Notes under the pieces: model-generated
The model's database searches: none
Seen by the model: the letters and a program-made list of their open reading frames with translations, nothing else
Told to the model about the DNA's origin: nothing
In this document: positions 6,840-12,746 of the stretch, in pieces
How positions within the stretch are numbered: the stretch's first letter is position 1
Layout: every line of letters starts with the position of its first letter
NCBI GenBank assembly: GCA_002363695.1
Contig: DEWO01000056.1
Span: forward strand, 1 to 13,772
Length of the DNA: 13,772 bases
Direction: 5' to 3'
Origin: Prevotella sp. UBA3208
Lineage (GTDB): Bacteria; Bacteroidota; Bacteroidia; Bacteroidales; Bacteroidaceae
Position numbers and translations under genes: made by a program

Positions 6840-7152
6840 TGTTAAGTTCGTACTGATTTTCTTCTTCCTCCTCAATGAGTGCGAGGAAATTCCATGCGTC
6901 GGTTAGGATTTCTTCGAGGTCGGCTTCTGCTCGTTCAGACGGGTTAAAGAAATTCACCTCGATAATGTCATTTTTCCACGCTTCGAAGTCTGCCCAATAA
7001 GCGATGTCCTGATCACGAATGAGGATGAAGACTCTGGGGAAGTCCATCCTGAGCAATCCACATTGCCCAGGATGATTGAGGATGTTGTCACAATACCACC
7101 AATGTGCGCTGCGCTCAATGGCTGTCTGTCGGATTTGTCTTGGAGTTGGCAT
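6814..7152 (-). CDS. Hypothetical acidic protein (112 aa)
   Basis: The 112-aa protein begins MPTPRQIRQTAIERSAHWWY and has a very acidic C-terminal part, including ADLEEILTDAWNFLALIEEEEEN. The middle segment PRVFILIRDQDIAYWADFEAW looks like a strand and helix. I do not recognise the family and see no catalytic motif. It starts 6 bases after the 203-aa gene ends, and its last 26 bases are shared with the start of the ribbon-helix-helix gene. Its net negative charge could suit a DNA-mimic or a protein-binding role, but that is speculation. Confidence 0.62.
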   Translation of the reverse strand: MPTPRQIRQTAIERSAHWWYCDNILNHPGQCGLLRMDFPRVFILIRDQDIAYWADFEAWKNDIIEVNFFNPSERAEADLEEILTDAWNFLALIEEEEENQYELNNGYEDDGI

Positions 7153-7158
7153 AGCTGA

Positions 7159-7770
7159 TTACTTATAAAGGTTGAACTTGCTAACGGCACACTTCAAAAC
7201 TTCGAGGTTGAAACCCTTGTGCATGTGAGAGAGTTCCCAAACAACCTTACCAGTCTCTTTGCGTGAAGGAGTTGGACGGCTCTCGAAGAACTGAGTCATG
7301 GTGGCTGGACGGTTGACGATAGCAACGATTTCCTCACGGTAAGGCTCAAGGTCTAACTTAGCGGCTTCTGCCTCTACCCATTCCATGTGCTTGCGGTGAG
7401 CCTCCTGCTTTGCAAGGAACTCCTGACGCTCTGCCTCACGCTTGGCGGCTTCCTCTGCCATTACCTTCTTCACTTCCTTCAAGAAAGCGGGCATCGTAAC
7501 CTTTACATAGTTACCGCTGACACCGCCACGGGGGGCATCATTACCAGTCTCATGGGCGATACCCATCTTGTCGAGGTAAGCTGAGATTGTGAATGTCAGA
7601 TCCACAGCCTTTGAGTGGCGACCGCTGCCCTGATAGTAGCCAGTGTGAACGAAACCACGGCGGAGAATCTCTTTGAGCATGTACTGCTCCTGGCTGTTTT
7701 TACGGATACCTGAAACACTGAAAGGAGCTGCTACCATGTTGCTGAGTGCATTGTACTTTGATGTCTTCAT
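7159..7770 (-). CDS. First gene of the promoter-7831 operon, unknown function (203 aa)
   Basis: The 203-aa protein begins MKTSKYNALSNMVAAPFSVS. It has a Gly/Tyr-rich segment GFVHTGYYQGSGRH (about residues 39-52) and a long charged helix rich in Ala, Glu and Lys (about 98-135: KKVMAEEAAKREAERQEFL and following residues) that probably forms a coiled coil. A C-terminal part follows with RPATMTQFFESRPTPSRKE. An upstream in-frame start at 7872 would lie upstream of the promoter elements, so the ATG at 7770 is chosen. It leaves an untranslated leader of about 53 bases. The family is not recognised. Its place as lead gene behind a strong promoter and repeat array suggests a separately regulated function from the structural genes. 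Confidence 0.68.
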   Translation of the reverse strand: MKTSKYNALSNMVAAPFSVSGIRKNSQEQYMLKEILRRGFVHTGYYQGSGRHSKAVDLTFTISAYLDKMGIAHETGNDAPRGGVSGNYVKVTMPAFLKEVKKVMAEEAAKREAERQEFLAKQEAHRKHMEWVEAEAAKLDLEPYREEIVAIVNRPATMTQFFESRPTPSRKETGKVVWELSHMHKGFNLEVLKCAVSKFNLYK

Positions 7771-7830
7771 AATCTTTGTGCCCTTCCGGGACTTGGGGAT
7801 TAAGTTGTTATTATCTTTATTTCTATAGTG

Positions 7831-7862
7831 CAAAGATACAACATTTTTTTGATATATGCAAA
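7831..7862 (-). promoter_or_regulatory. Bacteroidetes-type promoter (-33 TTTG, -7 TATCTTTG)
   Basis: Read on the minus strand, TTTG (7859-7862) is followed after 20 bases by TATCTTTG (7831-7838), the TAnnTTTG box of the Bacteroidetes primary sigma factor. Initiation is expected near 7824, about 54 bases before the 203-aa gene. It is the only full-consensus promoter I found between genes in the window. Confidence 0.8.
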
Positions 7863-7930
7863 CATTTATCAAGGAAAGTGTTAGCGTTTATCAAAGTTTA
7901 ACATTTGATATATGTTAGCATTTAATAAAG
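7851..7930. repeat. Iterated operator-like repeats around the promoter -33 box
   Basis: Related units of about 18 bases recur: TGCAAACATTTATCAAG (7857-7873), TGTTAGCGTTTATCAAAG (7879-7896), GTTTAACATTTGATATAT (7896-7913) and TGTTAGCATTTAATAAAG (7913-7930). GATATATG-nnnn-CATTTA also occurs twice (7851-7868 and 7907-7924). The first copies overlap the -33 region, which is where a repressor or activator site would be expected. They may be binding sites for a phage regulator. Confidence 0.55.
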
Positions 7931-7944
7931 ATAATAACGGGCAC

Positions 7945-7979
7945 AAAAAGGCTCCCCGTCGTGGTGACGATGGGGAGCC
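7945..7979 (-). terminator. Intrinsic terminator of the right-hand operon
   Basis: GGCTCCCCGTCGT (7950-7962) pairs with ACGATGGGGAGCC (7967-7979), giving 13 pairs with one G-T and a 4-base loop. On the minus strand TTTTTGTGC follows immediately. It lies 24 bases past the stop of the 54-aa gene and insulates the right-hand operon from the promoter at 7831-7862. Confidence 0.85.
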
Positions 7980-8003
7980 GTGCGGTGACAGATGTTCTGG
8001 TGG

Positions 8004-8168
8004 TCAGAAGGGTACGAGTCCGGCATTGAAGTCAGCTTCGCCCTTGGCCTTCAGGTCGGCTACTGTGTTTTTCCGCTTCGGGTTGCGCTTTGCGGCCTGG
8101 CTCTTGGTTGAGCCACCCTTCGAGCGGTTGCCGCCGCCCTCGCCGCTGCCTGCTGATCCTTTACTCAT
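8004..8168 (-). CDS. Small basic Gly/Ser/Lys-rich protein (54 aa)
   Basis: The 54-aa protein starts MSKGSAGSGEGGGNRSKGG and continues with STKSQAAKRNPKRKNTVADL, ending GEADFNAGLVPF. It is strongly basic in the middle and flexible at the N-terminus, resembling a small nucleic-acid-binding or internal capsid protein. It starts 29 bases after the HU-like gene stops, and the terminator follows 24 bases after its own stop, so it is the last gene of the operon. The family is not recognised. Reading frame, position and composition support it as real. Confidence 0.6.
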   Translation of the reverse strand: MSKGSAGSGEGGGNRSKGGSTKSQAAKRNPKRKNTVADLKAKGEADFNAGLVPF

Positions 8169-8197
8169 AGCGATGCGAATTTATAAAGTGAAACATT

Positions 8198-8755
8198 CTA
8201 TCCCTCCAAATCCCCGCCCTGCGTATTGCCGCCGGTCGAGCCGCCTGTATTGTCGCCGCCACCGCCGGGTGTCTCGGGCTCTTCGGCCACGATGTCGGTT
8301 GCAACGTACTTCACTTTCTGCGCCTGCTTGTTCATGGCAAACTGCTTCGAGTACTTGATGCCGATGGTTGCGCCCAGCGTCCACTGGAGCAGGTCGGGAG
8401 TCAGCATGTCTTCGGTGGCCACCTGTGCGCCGCCGTACTTCTCGGGCTCGGCCTGTACCTGTGCATCGCTGATGGAGCCGCTGACCTTCGGATAGATGCT
8501 CACGAGCTTCGTGCCGTCCTCATTGGAGAGCGAGATGCGCGAACCCTCCAGCGTCTCTTCGGCCACGATGTCGGCAATGGCATGGATCACGGCTGCTGCC
8601 TCGTAACTCTTGATGCCCGTGCGGGCGGCAATCTTCTTGGCCAACTCGTTGGCGTCGATGTCGGCACTTATAACGCTTTCAGCGTAAAAGGCATGTGAGC
8701 CTTGCATGTTTGCGTTCGGTTTGTACTCACGAACGCGGTACTTACATTTACTCAT
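8198..8755 (-). CDS. HU-like DNA-binding protein with glycine-rich tail (HU-HIG type, 185 aa)
   Basis: Residues of about 35-115 follow the HU/IHF plan. Paired helices (ANELAKKIAARTGIKSYEAA and AVIHAIADIVAEETLEG) are followed by strands (SRISLSNEDGTKLVSIYPKV). The C-terminus is a short low-complexity tail, PETPGGGGDNTGGSTGGNTQ. An HU domain fused to a glycine-rich motif is one of the forms named in the Bacteroidetes HU-HIG family. Such proteins are expected to bind and bend DNA or to pack against it. The ATG at 8753-8755 follows a structured leader (8799-8882). A second gene ends at 13588 with the same C-terminal region, so there are at least two paralogues. The HU domain call is good; the exact phage role (nucleoid, regulation or head component) is unknown. 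Confidence 0.78.
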   Translation of the reverse strand: MSKCKYRVREYKPNANMQGSHAFYAESVISADIDANELAKKIAARTGIKSYEAAAVIHAIADIVAEETLEGSRISLSNEDGTKLVSIYPKVSGSISDAQVQAEPEKYGGAQVATEDMLTPDLLQWTLGATIGIKYSKQFAMNKQAQKVKYVATDIVAEEPETPGGGGDNTGGSTGGNTQGGDLEG

Positions 8756-8798
8756 ATCTGTTCGTTTTTTATTAAGTGAAACTTGACTGTCTGAAACT

Positions 8799-8882
8799 TA
8801 CCCTACTAAGAGGGTCGCACTTAGTAGGGTATCTTCTGAGAGAATCCCTACTAACTTTCGGGAGAAACCCTATCGGGGGTTT
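8799..8882 (-). promoter_or_regulatory. Structured leader of the HU-like gene
   Basis: TACCCTACTAAG (8799-8810) and CTTAGTAGGGTA (8820-8831) form a perfect 12-bp stem with a 9-base loop, 44 bases upstream of the HU-like ATG. CCCTACTAA recurs at 8846-8854 and could compete for the same partner strand. AAACCC (8865-8870) and GGGTTT (8877-8882) form a second stem. Alternative pairing of the repeated TAGTAGGG could act as a switch, or as a binding site for the HU-like protein itself. This is inference from structure alone. Confidence 0.5.
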
Positions 8883-8890
8883 ACTCTCGG

Positions 8891-9601
8891 TTATATTCTT
8901 CTGTCCTTTGTCACCTTGTAGAGGTCGGCGAGTCCGTCGAGGTTCATGCCGTTCACTAAGAGTTTCACGGGTTCGGGGGCGTTCTCGTAGTAGAAGAAAT
9001 CGCCGCGCTGCTTGTGTACTCTGAGCATACGCTTACAGGTGGCAGTGAAGTTCATTACGGGCTTACCTGCCGTGATACGGGTGAGCAATAGGGCTGCAGC
9101 CTGACGGGATGCGGTGATGGTGCGGTCTTGCCCGAAGTGGATGGTGTGGGCGCAATAGTACACCATGTGGGGCAATAGCCGCTTCACCAGATAGTCGTTG
9201 ATGGCCGTGATGTCGCCCGTCTGATGATAGTCGTAGAGCAACACGGCTTCCTCGGCAGCACTGACGATGATTTCGTCTATCCTCACGTTGTCATCCTTGC
9301 GCTGTTCCATGCGCCACCAGTCGGCCTTGTTGTCCGTAGGCTTAATCTTGCCCGTGCGCACAGCCTTCAGCCATTGCACGCAGTCCTCGCGGTCTTTCGA
9401 GCGGTGGCGGTATCGCTGTCCGCTGATGGTTATCTCGGCACGATAGCAGTCTTTGAACACGCGCTTGCCGTTTCGCCAGCCTTTCGATGCCGTGTCGTGG
9501 TAGATGGTGCCGGTGGTCACGATGTCGTCCTCGGTGTTGCCCGTCCATCCGCAATACTCGCGGAGGTTGGCCGATTGTGGGGTCTTGCTGATTGTTACCA
9601 T
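8891..9601 (-). CDS. Unknown protein with a possible AP2-like DNA-binding region (236 aa)
   Basis: About residues 35-82 read HDTASKGWRNGKRVFKDCYR, then AEITISGQRYRHRSKDREDC and VQWLKAV. Short basic strands followed by an amphipathic helix suit an AP2-like or integrase-arm DNA-binding domain. The rest (about 105-236) is helical, with many aromatic and basic residues (YLVKRLLPHMVYYCAHTIHF; RMLRVHKQRGDFFYYENAPE), and does not match a family I know. It might be a phage regulator or a recombination accessory protein. It starts 2 bases after the stop of the 87-aa gene and ends just before the HU-like leader. The AP2 suggestion is tentative. Confidence 0.6.
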   Translation of the reverse strand: MVTISKTPQSANLREYCGWTGNTEDDIVTTGTIYHDTASKGWRNGKRVFKDCYRAEITISGQRYRHRSKDREDCVQWLKAVRTGKIKPTDNKADWWRMEQRKDDNVRIDEIIVSAAEEAVLLYDYHQTGDITAINDYLVKRLLPHMVYYCAHTIHFGQDRTITASRQAAALLLTRITAGKPVMNFTATCKRMLRVHKQRGDFFYYENAPEPVKLLVNGMNLDGLADLYKVTKDRRI

Positions 9602-9603
9602 AA

Positions 9604-9867
9604 TTAGAACAGATAAAGTTGTTGGGGTTCCGGCTTTGGTTTGCTCTTGTCGCGCTTGAAATCCAAAGCGATAATATGCTCCAATGCGCTTTTTACTTCG
9701 TCGAGGTCAGCATCAGCCAACAGCCCGACAAACGTATTCTTGATGCACTCGCGCAATTCCGCTGCATCCTTGCCTACCACAAGCGCACCGATGTATCCTG
9801 CTTCTTTCAGTTTCCATCGTGTCGATGTGATAATAGGCTCTATCTTCTTTCGTTCCTTTGTTGTCAT
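9604..9867 (-). CDS. Hypothetical protein (87 aa)
   Basis: The 87-aa protein begins MTTKERKKIEPIITSTRWKL and is mostly helical (AAELRECIKNTFVGLLADAD; LDEVKSALEHIIALDFKRDK). It ends KPKPEPQQLYLF. The QQLYLF ending preceded by a Lys/Pro linker resembles a short peptide-docking tail, such as the Q-x-x-L-x-L/F sliding-clamp motif, and QQLYLF fits that loosely. I do not recognise the family. Its start overlaps the stop of the 53-aa gene as ATGA, and the 236-aa gene follows 2 bases after its stop. Confidence 0.6.
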   Translation of the reverse strand: MTTKERKKIEPIITSTRWKLKEAGYIGALVVGKDAAELRECIKNTFVGLLADADLDEVKSALEHIIALDFKRDKSKPKPEPQQLYLF

Positions 9868-10025
9868 GGTTTCCTAATCCTTAATAATGCGTGTCGGTAC
9901 TCCTTGGTGAATATCGACTTGCGGTTGTTTATCCACACATAGCCATTCGGGGCTGTGGTCGCTCCTCTTATCTCCACCCACCCGTCGGGCATGGTTTCAT
10001 AAATTGGTACGTCTGGGAATTTCAT
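9864..10025 (-). CDS. Small hypothetical protein (53 aa)
   Basis: A 53-aa reading frame runs from ATG 10025 and starts MKFPDVPIYETMPDGWVEIR, continuing GATTAPNGYVWINNRKSIFT and ending in a basic helix, EYRHALLRIRKP. It begins 3 bases after the stop of the 274-aa HNH gene and overlaps the next start as ATGA, so it fills the gap exactly. It looks like one small beta domain plus a helix. No family is recognised; similar short proteins are common in Bacteroidales phages. Confidence 0.62.
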   Translation of the reverse strand: MKFPDVPIYETMPDGWVEIRGATTAPNGYVWINNRKSIFTKEYRHALLRIRKP

Positions 10026-10028
10026 ACG

Positions 10029-10853
10029 CTACCAACGTTTAACTAACTTGCCGATGGGTTCCATGCCCCAATGTAGGCGAATCTTGTCACGACGGATGGA
10101 CTTGTTGCGTGTTGCCTGTGCCTTGGCGACACGTGCCTTGCGTGCTTCGGGCGTTTCTTCCGACACACGGCGACGGGCATTGTCCTCACGGCTCAGCAGA
10201 TAGAGGTTGGAGAGGTCGCAGTTCTGACGATTGCCGTCACGAAAGGCGACCACATAGCCCTCGGGCACTTCGCCGTTGGCTTGCTCCCAGACGTAGCGGT
10301 GTTTCAGTACGCAACCGCTTTCGATGCGGAGATAGACGTACCCGTCACCATGCACGCACTCGGTGCCGATGTCACGCTGATTGTGTGGTCGGTTGCCGGG
10401 CTTGAATCGGGTGCGGCTGCTTCGCTTGATGCCCTCCTCGCTCATAAACTCCTCGATGCGCTTGCCTTTGTTGGCTGGCGACTGGCCTTTGGCAAACTGG
10501 TTGGCCTTTGCGCCCTCGGTCGATGCTACCAGGTGTCCCCATTGTGCAAGGAACTCGGGGCTTTTCTTCAGTCCCAACTTCGATGCCGTGCGCCATACGC
10601 TGCCGATGGTGTGCCGTACCTTCTTGGCGATGTCCTCTGCCCTCATGTCGGCATAGTGCTTTCGCAGGTAGGCGAGTTGTCGGTCAGTCCACGGCTCACG
10701 CTTATGCACCTTGCGCTGTATGCCGAGTATCTGCGCACGGCTTTTCAGTGCTGCCTTGCTCACTCCGATGCGCCCGGCCACCCAGTCGAGGTCACGCTTG
10801 GGGTAGTGCCTGCGAAGTAGGTTGTCTTTTTCTTGGTTCCAAACTCGTTTCAT
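10029..10853 (-). CDS. HNH endonuclease-like protein with two N-terminal HTH repeats (274 aa)
   Basis: Residues 2-46 and 52-96 are tandem copies of a small helical HTH module. The first is built on WNQEKDNLLRRHY, DWVAGRIGVSKAAL and RAQILGI; the second on WTDRQLAYLRKHY, EDIAKKV and SVWRTASKLGL. A linker with FAKGQSPANKGK (120-131) and RFKPGNRPHNQR (149-160) resembles NUMOD-type DNA-contact segments. The HNH_3-like core follows at about 170-222: His185 (KHRYVWEQANGEVPEGY), DGN at 206-208, Asn211 and SNL at 215-217. The position where HNH_3 proteins often carry a second His reads AFRDGN, with Phe204, a variant I also associate with phage members. It probably acts as a homing or packaging-associated nuclease. 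Its start overlaps the preceding stop as ATGA. Confidence 0.75.
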   Translation of the reverse strand: MKRVWNQEKDNLLRRHYPKRDLDWVAGRIGVSKAALKSRAQILGIQRKVHKREPWTDRQLAYLRKHYADMRAEDIAKKVRHTIGSVWRTASKLGLKKSPEFLAQWGHLVASTEGAKANQFAKGQSPANKGKRIEEFMSEEGIKRSSRTRFKPGNRPHNQRDIGTECVHGDGYVYLRIESGCVLKHRYVWEQANGEVPEGYVVAFRDGNRQNCDLSNLYLLSREDNARRRVSEETPEARKARVAKAQATRNKSIRRDKIRLHWGMEPIGKLVKRW

Positions 10854-11032
10854 AGCCTGCCCTCCTTCTTCAGCGTGTCTATAATCGTGTTCGTGCCGTG
10901 AATGTACGACGTAATGCTGACCTCACGAATCAATTCTTGCATCTTGTAGTCCAGGTTGAACTCCTGCGCCAGCCTTTCACGCCACATAGCGAGGCTCTCG
11001 TCTTCCTTAATCTTTGGTATCTTCATAGCCAT
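10850..11032 (-). CDS. Small hypothetical protein between two HNH genes (60 aa)
   Basis: The 60-aa protein begins MAMKIPKIKEDESLAMWRER and continues with LAQEFNLDYKMQELIREVSI, ending in a helix, NTIIDTLKKEGRL. It is probably helical throughout. The ATG at 11032 gives MAMKIP and the one at 11026 gives MKIP; a TTG further up would lengthen it to 66 aa. The start lies inside the last 26 bases of the zinc-type HNH gene, and its TGA overlaps the next ATG as ATGA. The family is not recognised. Tight coupling to both HNH genes suggests co-expression. Confidence 0.6.
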   Translation of the reverse strand: MAMKIPKIKEDESLAMWRERLAQEFNLDYKMQELIREVSITSYIHGTNTIIDTLKKEGRL

Positions 11033-11552
11033 ATCGGTCTTTGAGGTCAATTCCTAATTCTTCAGCCTTCGCCTTCATCATTTCAATGTTCTTCCACGGG
11101 TTGCAATGGATTTCCTTGTGACACTTGTGGCAAAGGAGAATCATGTTAGCCTTTCGCGCTCTGAGTTCTGGGAAACGTCCCCAAGGCAAAACGTGGTGTA
11201 GTTCCATTTCCTTGATGTCGAACGGCTGACCGCACTCAGGACACAGCCCTTTCTGCTGCTTGTATCGGTAGCCCTTAATCTCTCGCATGTTGTCCGTCAA
11301 CTTCTGCGAACACTCATGGTCGCATGATGTCGGACGTTTCTTCACTCGGCAATTCGAGAACGTAATGTAAAAGCGTCCCTTCATAAATCTGAAAGAACGC
11401 TTCCACCATCGCTTCTGTCTCGGTGCCTGCTCATACGGCGGGTTGATGATTGTCACCTGCCCGCCGCTATGGTTCACCAACTCGCCAATCACCGCAATGG
11501 GTGTGTGGTAGGTCGGCTCTCCCGTTCGTCTGAATAATTCGTTTAATGTCAT
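11007..11552 (-). CDS. HNH endonuclease with zinc-binding cysteines (181 aa)
   Basis: The C-terminal half is a classical HNH fold: CPEC (Cys104 and Cys107), then LHH (His119 and His120), then Asn136, then CHKC (Cys141 and Cys144) and His149. The Cys pairs hold a zinc ion, while the His/Asn/His set forms the beta-beta-alpha-metal nuclease site. The first 75 residues (ELFRRTGEPTYHTPIAVIGE onward) are a separate, unrecognised beta-rich region with further Cys at 68, 77 and 81. Phage HNH proteins of this type cut DNA as packaging helpers or homing nucleases. The gene starts with the shared GGAACTATG leader and overlaps the next gene by 26 bases. The nuclease call is strong; the biological role is inferred. 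Confidence 0.8.
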   Translation of the reverse strand: MTLNELFRRTGEPTYHTPIAVIGELVNHSGGQVTIINPPYEQAPRQKRWWKRSFRFMKGRFYITFSNCRVKKRPTSCDHECSQKLTDNMREIKGYRYKQQKGLCPECGQPFDIKEMELHHVLPWGRFPELRARKANMILLCHKCHKEIHCNPWKNIEMMKAKAEELGIDLKDRYGYEDTKD

Positions 11553-11588
11553 AGTTCCTTGATAATTCGTTGTTTTTTGCCCTTAGGC

Positions 11589-11681
11589 TTACGCCGCTTC
11601 CCGTTTGGCGGGAACGCTCAAATGTCGGAGCGTGTCGATGTCCACCACCTCGATGTTTACTTTGTTCTGTTCGTCTGTCAT
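11589..11681 (-). CDS. Possible small protein, maybe frameshifted (30 aa)
   Basis: ATG 11681 opens MTDEQNKVNIEVVDIDTLRH followed by LSVPAKREAA and a stop. It begins 6 bases after the 71-aa gene stops. In the next frame the same stretch reads PPNGKRRKPKGKKQRIIKEL and stops at a TGA that overlaps the HNH start as ATGA, like other gene junctions here. A stem, TTCCCG-CCAAA-CGGGAA, sits where the frames would switch. Either the gene ends at 30 aa or a frameshift yields a longer basic protein. Confidence is low because the frame could be coincidental. Confidence 0.4.
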   Translation of the reverse strand: MTDEQNKVNIEVVDIDTLRHLSVPAKREAA

Positions 11682-11687
11682 AATTCG

Positions 11688-11903
11688 TTATTCATAACTT
11701 GGTTGTTCATTAAAAAGTCCTTCCATATCTTTCTTCGCCTTTTGGATTTTCTCGTCAAGTTCTCTTTGGCGAGGCAATGTCATTTCTAACCCGTCTTTCT
11801 TCATTACGAGTTTCATCCTTCCTCGCTTCTTTGGTTCTATCTCACGAACCATCATCTGTCCCGTGACAGGGTTTATCGCCCATTGTAGCTGTTTCTTCTT
11901 CAT
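11688..11903 (-). CDS. Small basic protein (71 aa)
   Basis: The 71-aa protein begins MKKKQLQWAINPVTGQMMVR and continues EIEPKKRGRMKLVMKKDGLE. The N-terminal half is very basic (MKKK, EPKKRGRMK, MKK), and the C-terminal half is a charged helix (LPRQRELDEKIQKAKKDMEG). A DNA- or RNA-contacting role is plausible from charge alone. No family is recognised. It starts 3 bases after the stop of the coiled-coil membrane-anchored gene, so it is in the same operon. Confidence 0.6.
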   Translation of the reverse strand: MKKKQLQWAINPVTGQMMVREIEPKKRGRMKLVMKKDGLEMTLPRQRELDEKIQKAKKDMEGLFNEQPSYE

Positions 11904-11906
11904 AGT

Positions 11907-12395
11907 TTATACTTTTTCGATGTCGTCTTTTGGCTTTTTGCATCCGCTTGTCTTCATGTCAACATTCCAATATCGGCAGAACATGGTGTTACCACGCTCA
12001 AGACGGATGGTGTCGATATAAAGTCCGAACATATCCTCAGCCTGCTCGGAGAAATACTGTATCTTCTCCGTATAGTCGGCCATTGACTTCATTGGCGTGA
12101 AGCCAGCCGCATACTTCCGCAGCACTTCATTTTCTTTCCGCTGCTTTTCCAGCCTCTTTTTGTAGTCGTCAACCAACTCAGACATTTCTTTCCAGTCTTT
12201 CTCTAAGCCGTCAATAATAGCCTGATGCTGGTCGGTCTTGTCGCTGTTGGTTTCTGCAATTCGTGTGTTTATCTGCCCGTTCTTTTTACACATTTCTTCG
12301 TACCCTTTTATGATGGCACTCTTCTGACGGTTGAGATAAAGCAAAATGACTGTGCAAATCGTCATTGCCAGCCATAGATAAAAATAAATGTTCAT
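11907..12395 (-). CDS. Membrane-anchored coiled-coil protein (162 aa)
   Basis: A single hydrophobic segment at about residues 3-21 (IYFYLWLAMTICTVILLYL) is followed by a long heptad-rich region, about 25-95 (IIDGLEKDWKEMSELVDDYK; KRLEKQRKENEVLRKY). A globular-looking C-terminal part follows with YIDTIRLERGNTMFCRYWNV. The hydrophobic segment has no lipobox or obvious cleavage site, so it is more likely an anchor than a signal peptide. The shape (one N-terminal helix plus coiled coil) recalls Rz-like i-spanins or virion-inserted proteins, but no partner lipoprotein is nearby and the family is not recognised. It starts 3 bases after the 106-aa gene stops. Confidence 0.62.
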   Translation of the reverse strand: MNIYFYLWLAMTICTVILLYLNRQKSAIIKGYEEMCKKNGQINTRIAETNSDKTDQHQAIIDGLEKDWKEMSELVDDYKKRLEKQRKENEVLRKYAAGFTPMKSMADYTEKIQYFSEQAEDMFGLYIDTIRLERGNTMFCRYWNVDMKTSGCKKPKDDIEKV

Positions 12396-12398
12396 AGG

Positions 12399-12719
12399 TC
12401 ACTCTCCTTTCCATGCTTTCATAAATGCCTCGAAGTCCTTGCCGTCTATCCACACAATATCGCTGATTTTCGGCTGATACTGAAACATGATGCCAAAAAC
12501 TTGGTCATGCGTGGTTCCCTCTTCGGTGACAGCGGTCACACATACCACCTTGTCGGTATCTACCCAAAGCGTTTGATAGTCTGGCTGTTCAAGCAGATAT
12601 TCCTTCAGTGTCTTACCCATGAGTGCTTTGGTGAACATGCCTTCAAGTCCTTCAGCATTGTCCATCGTTTTTGCTACTGTAGCAGAAAAAGTTCTGCGTG
12701 TCAATTTGATTTTTGCCAT
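12399..12719 (-). CDS. Hypothetical protein downstream of the connector (106 aa)
   Basis: The 106-aa protein begins MAKIKLTRRTFSATVAKTMD. It has a helical front half and a beta-rich second half (TLWVDTDKVVCVTAVTEEGT; IVWIDGKDFEAFMKAWKGE). No membrane segment or signal peptide is present. It follows the gp6-like connector gene and shares its AAAGGAACTATGG start-site leader almost exactly, so joint expression is likely. A head-completion or neck role is possible from position only. The family is not recognised. Confidence 0.62.
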   Translation of the reverse strand: MAKIKLTRRTFSATVAKTMDNAEGLEGMFTKALMGKTLKEYLLEQPDYQTLWVDTDKVVCVTAVTEEGTTHDQVFGIMFQYQPKISDIVWIDGKDFEAFMKAWKGE

Positions 12720-12746
12720 AGTTCCTTTATTTTGTTTATTATTCGT

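Larger units (their letters stand above)
7807..7938. repeat. Perfect 15-bp inverted repeats flanking the operon promoter
   Basis: GTTATTATCTTTATT at 7807-7821 is the exact reverse complement of AATAAAGATAATAAC at 7924-7938. The 102 bases between them contain the whole promoter and the iterated repeats. Going outward, both arms lead to GGGCACAAA, directly on the plus strand and after about 22 bases on the minus strand. The layout resembles the invertible promoters of Bacteroidales, but inversion has not been shown. Confidence 0.6.

Noticed and set aside
7771..7872. N-terminal extension of the 203-aa protein to 7872
   Set aside because: It would start upstream of the promoter -33 and -7 boxes, so the transcript from that promoter could not encode it. 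The ATG at 7770 is a normal start.
11907..12395. Coiled-coil membrane protein as an Rz-type i-spanin
   Set aside because: No overlapping or adjacent lipoprotein partner is present, the gene is in the head-gene neighbourhood, and a better spanin candidate exists next to the holin candidate.
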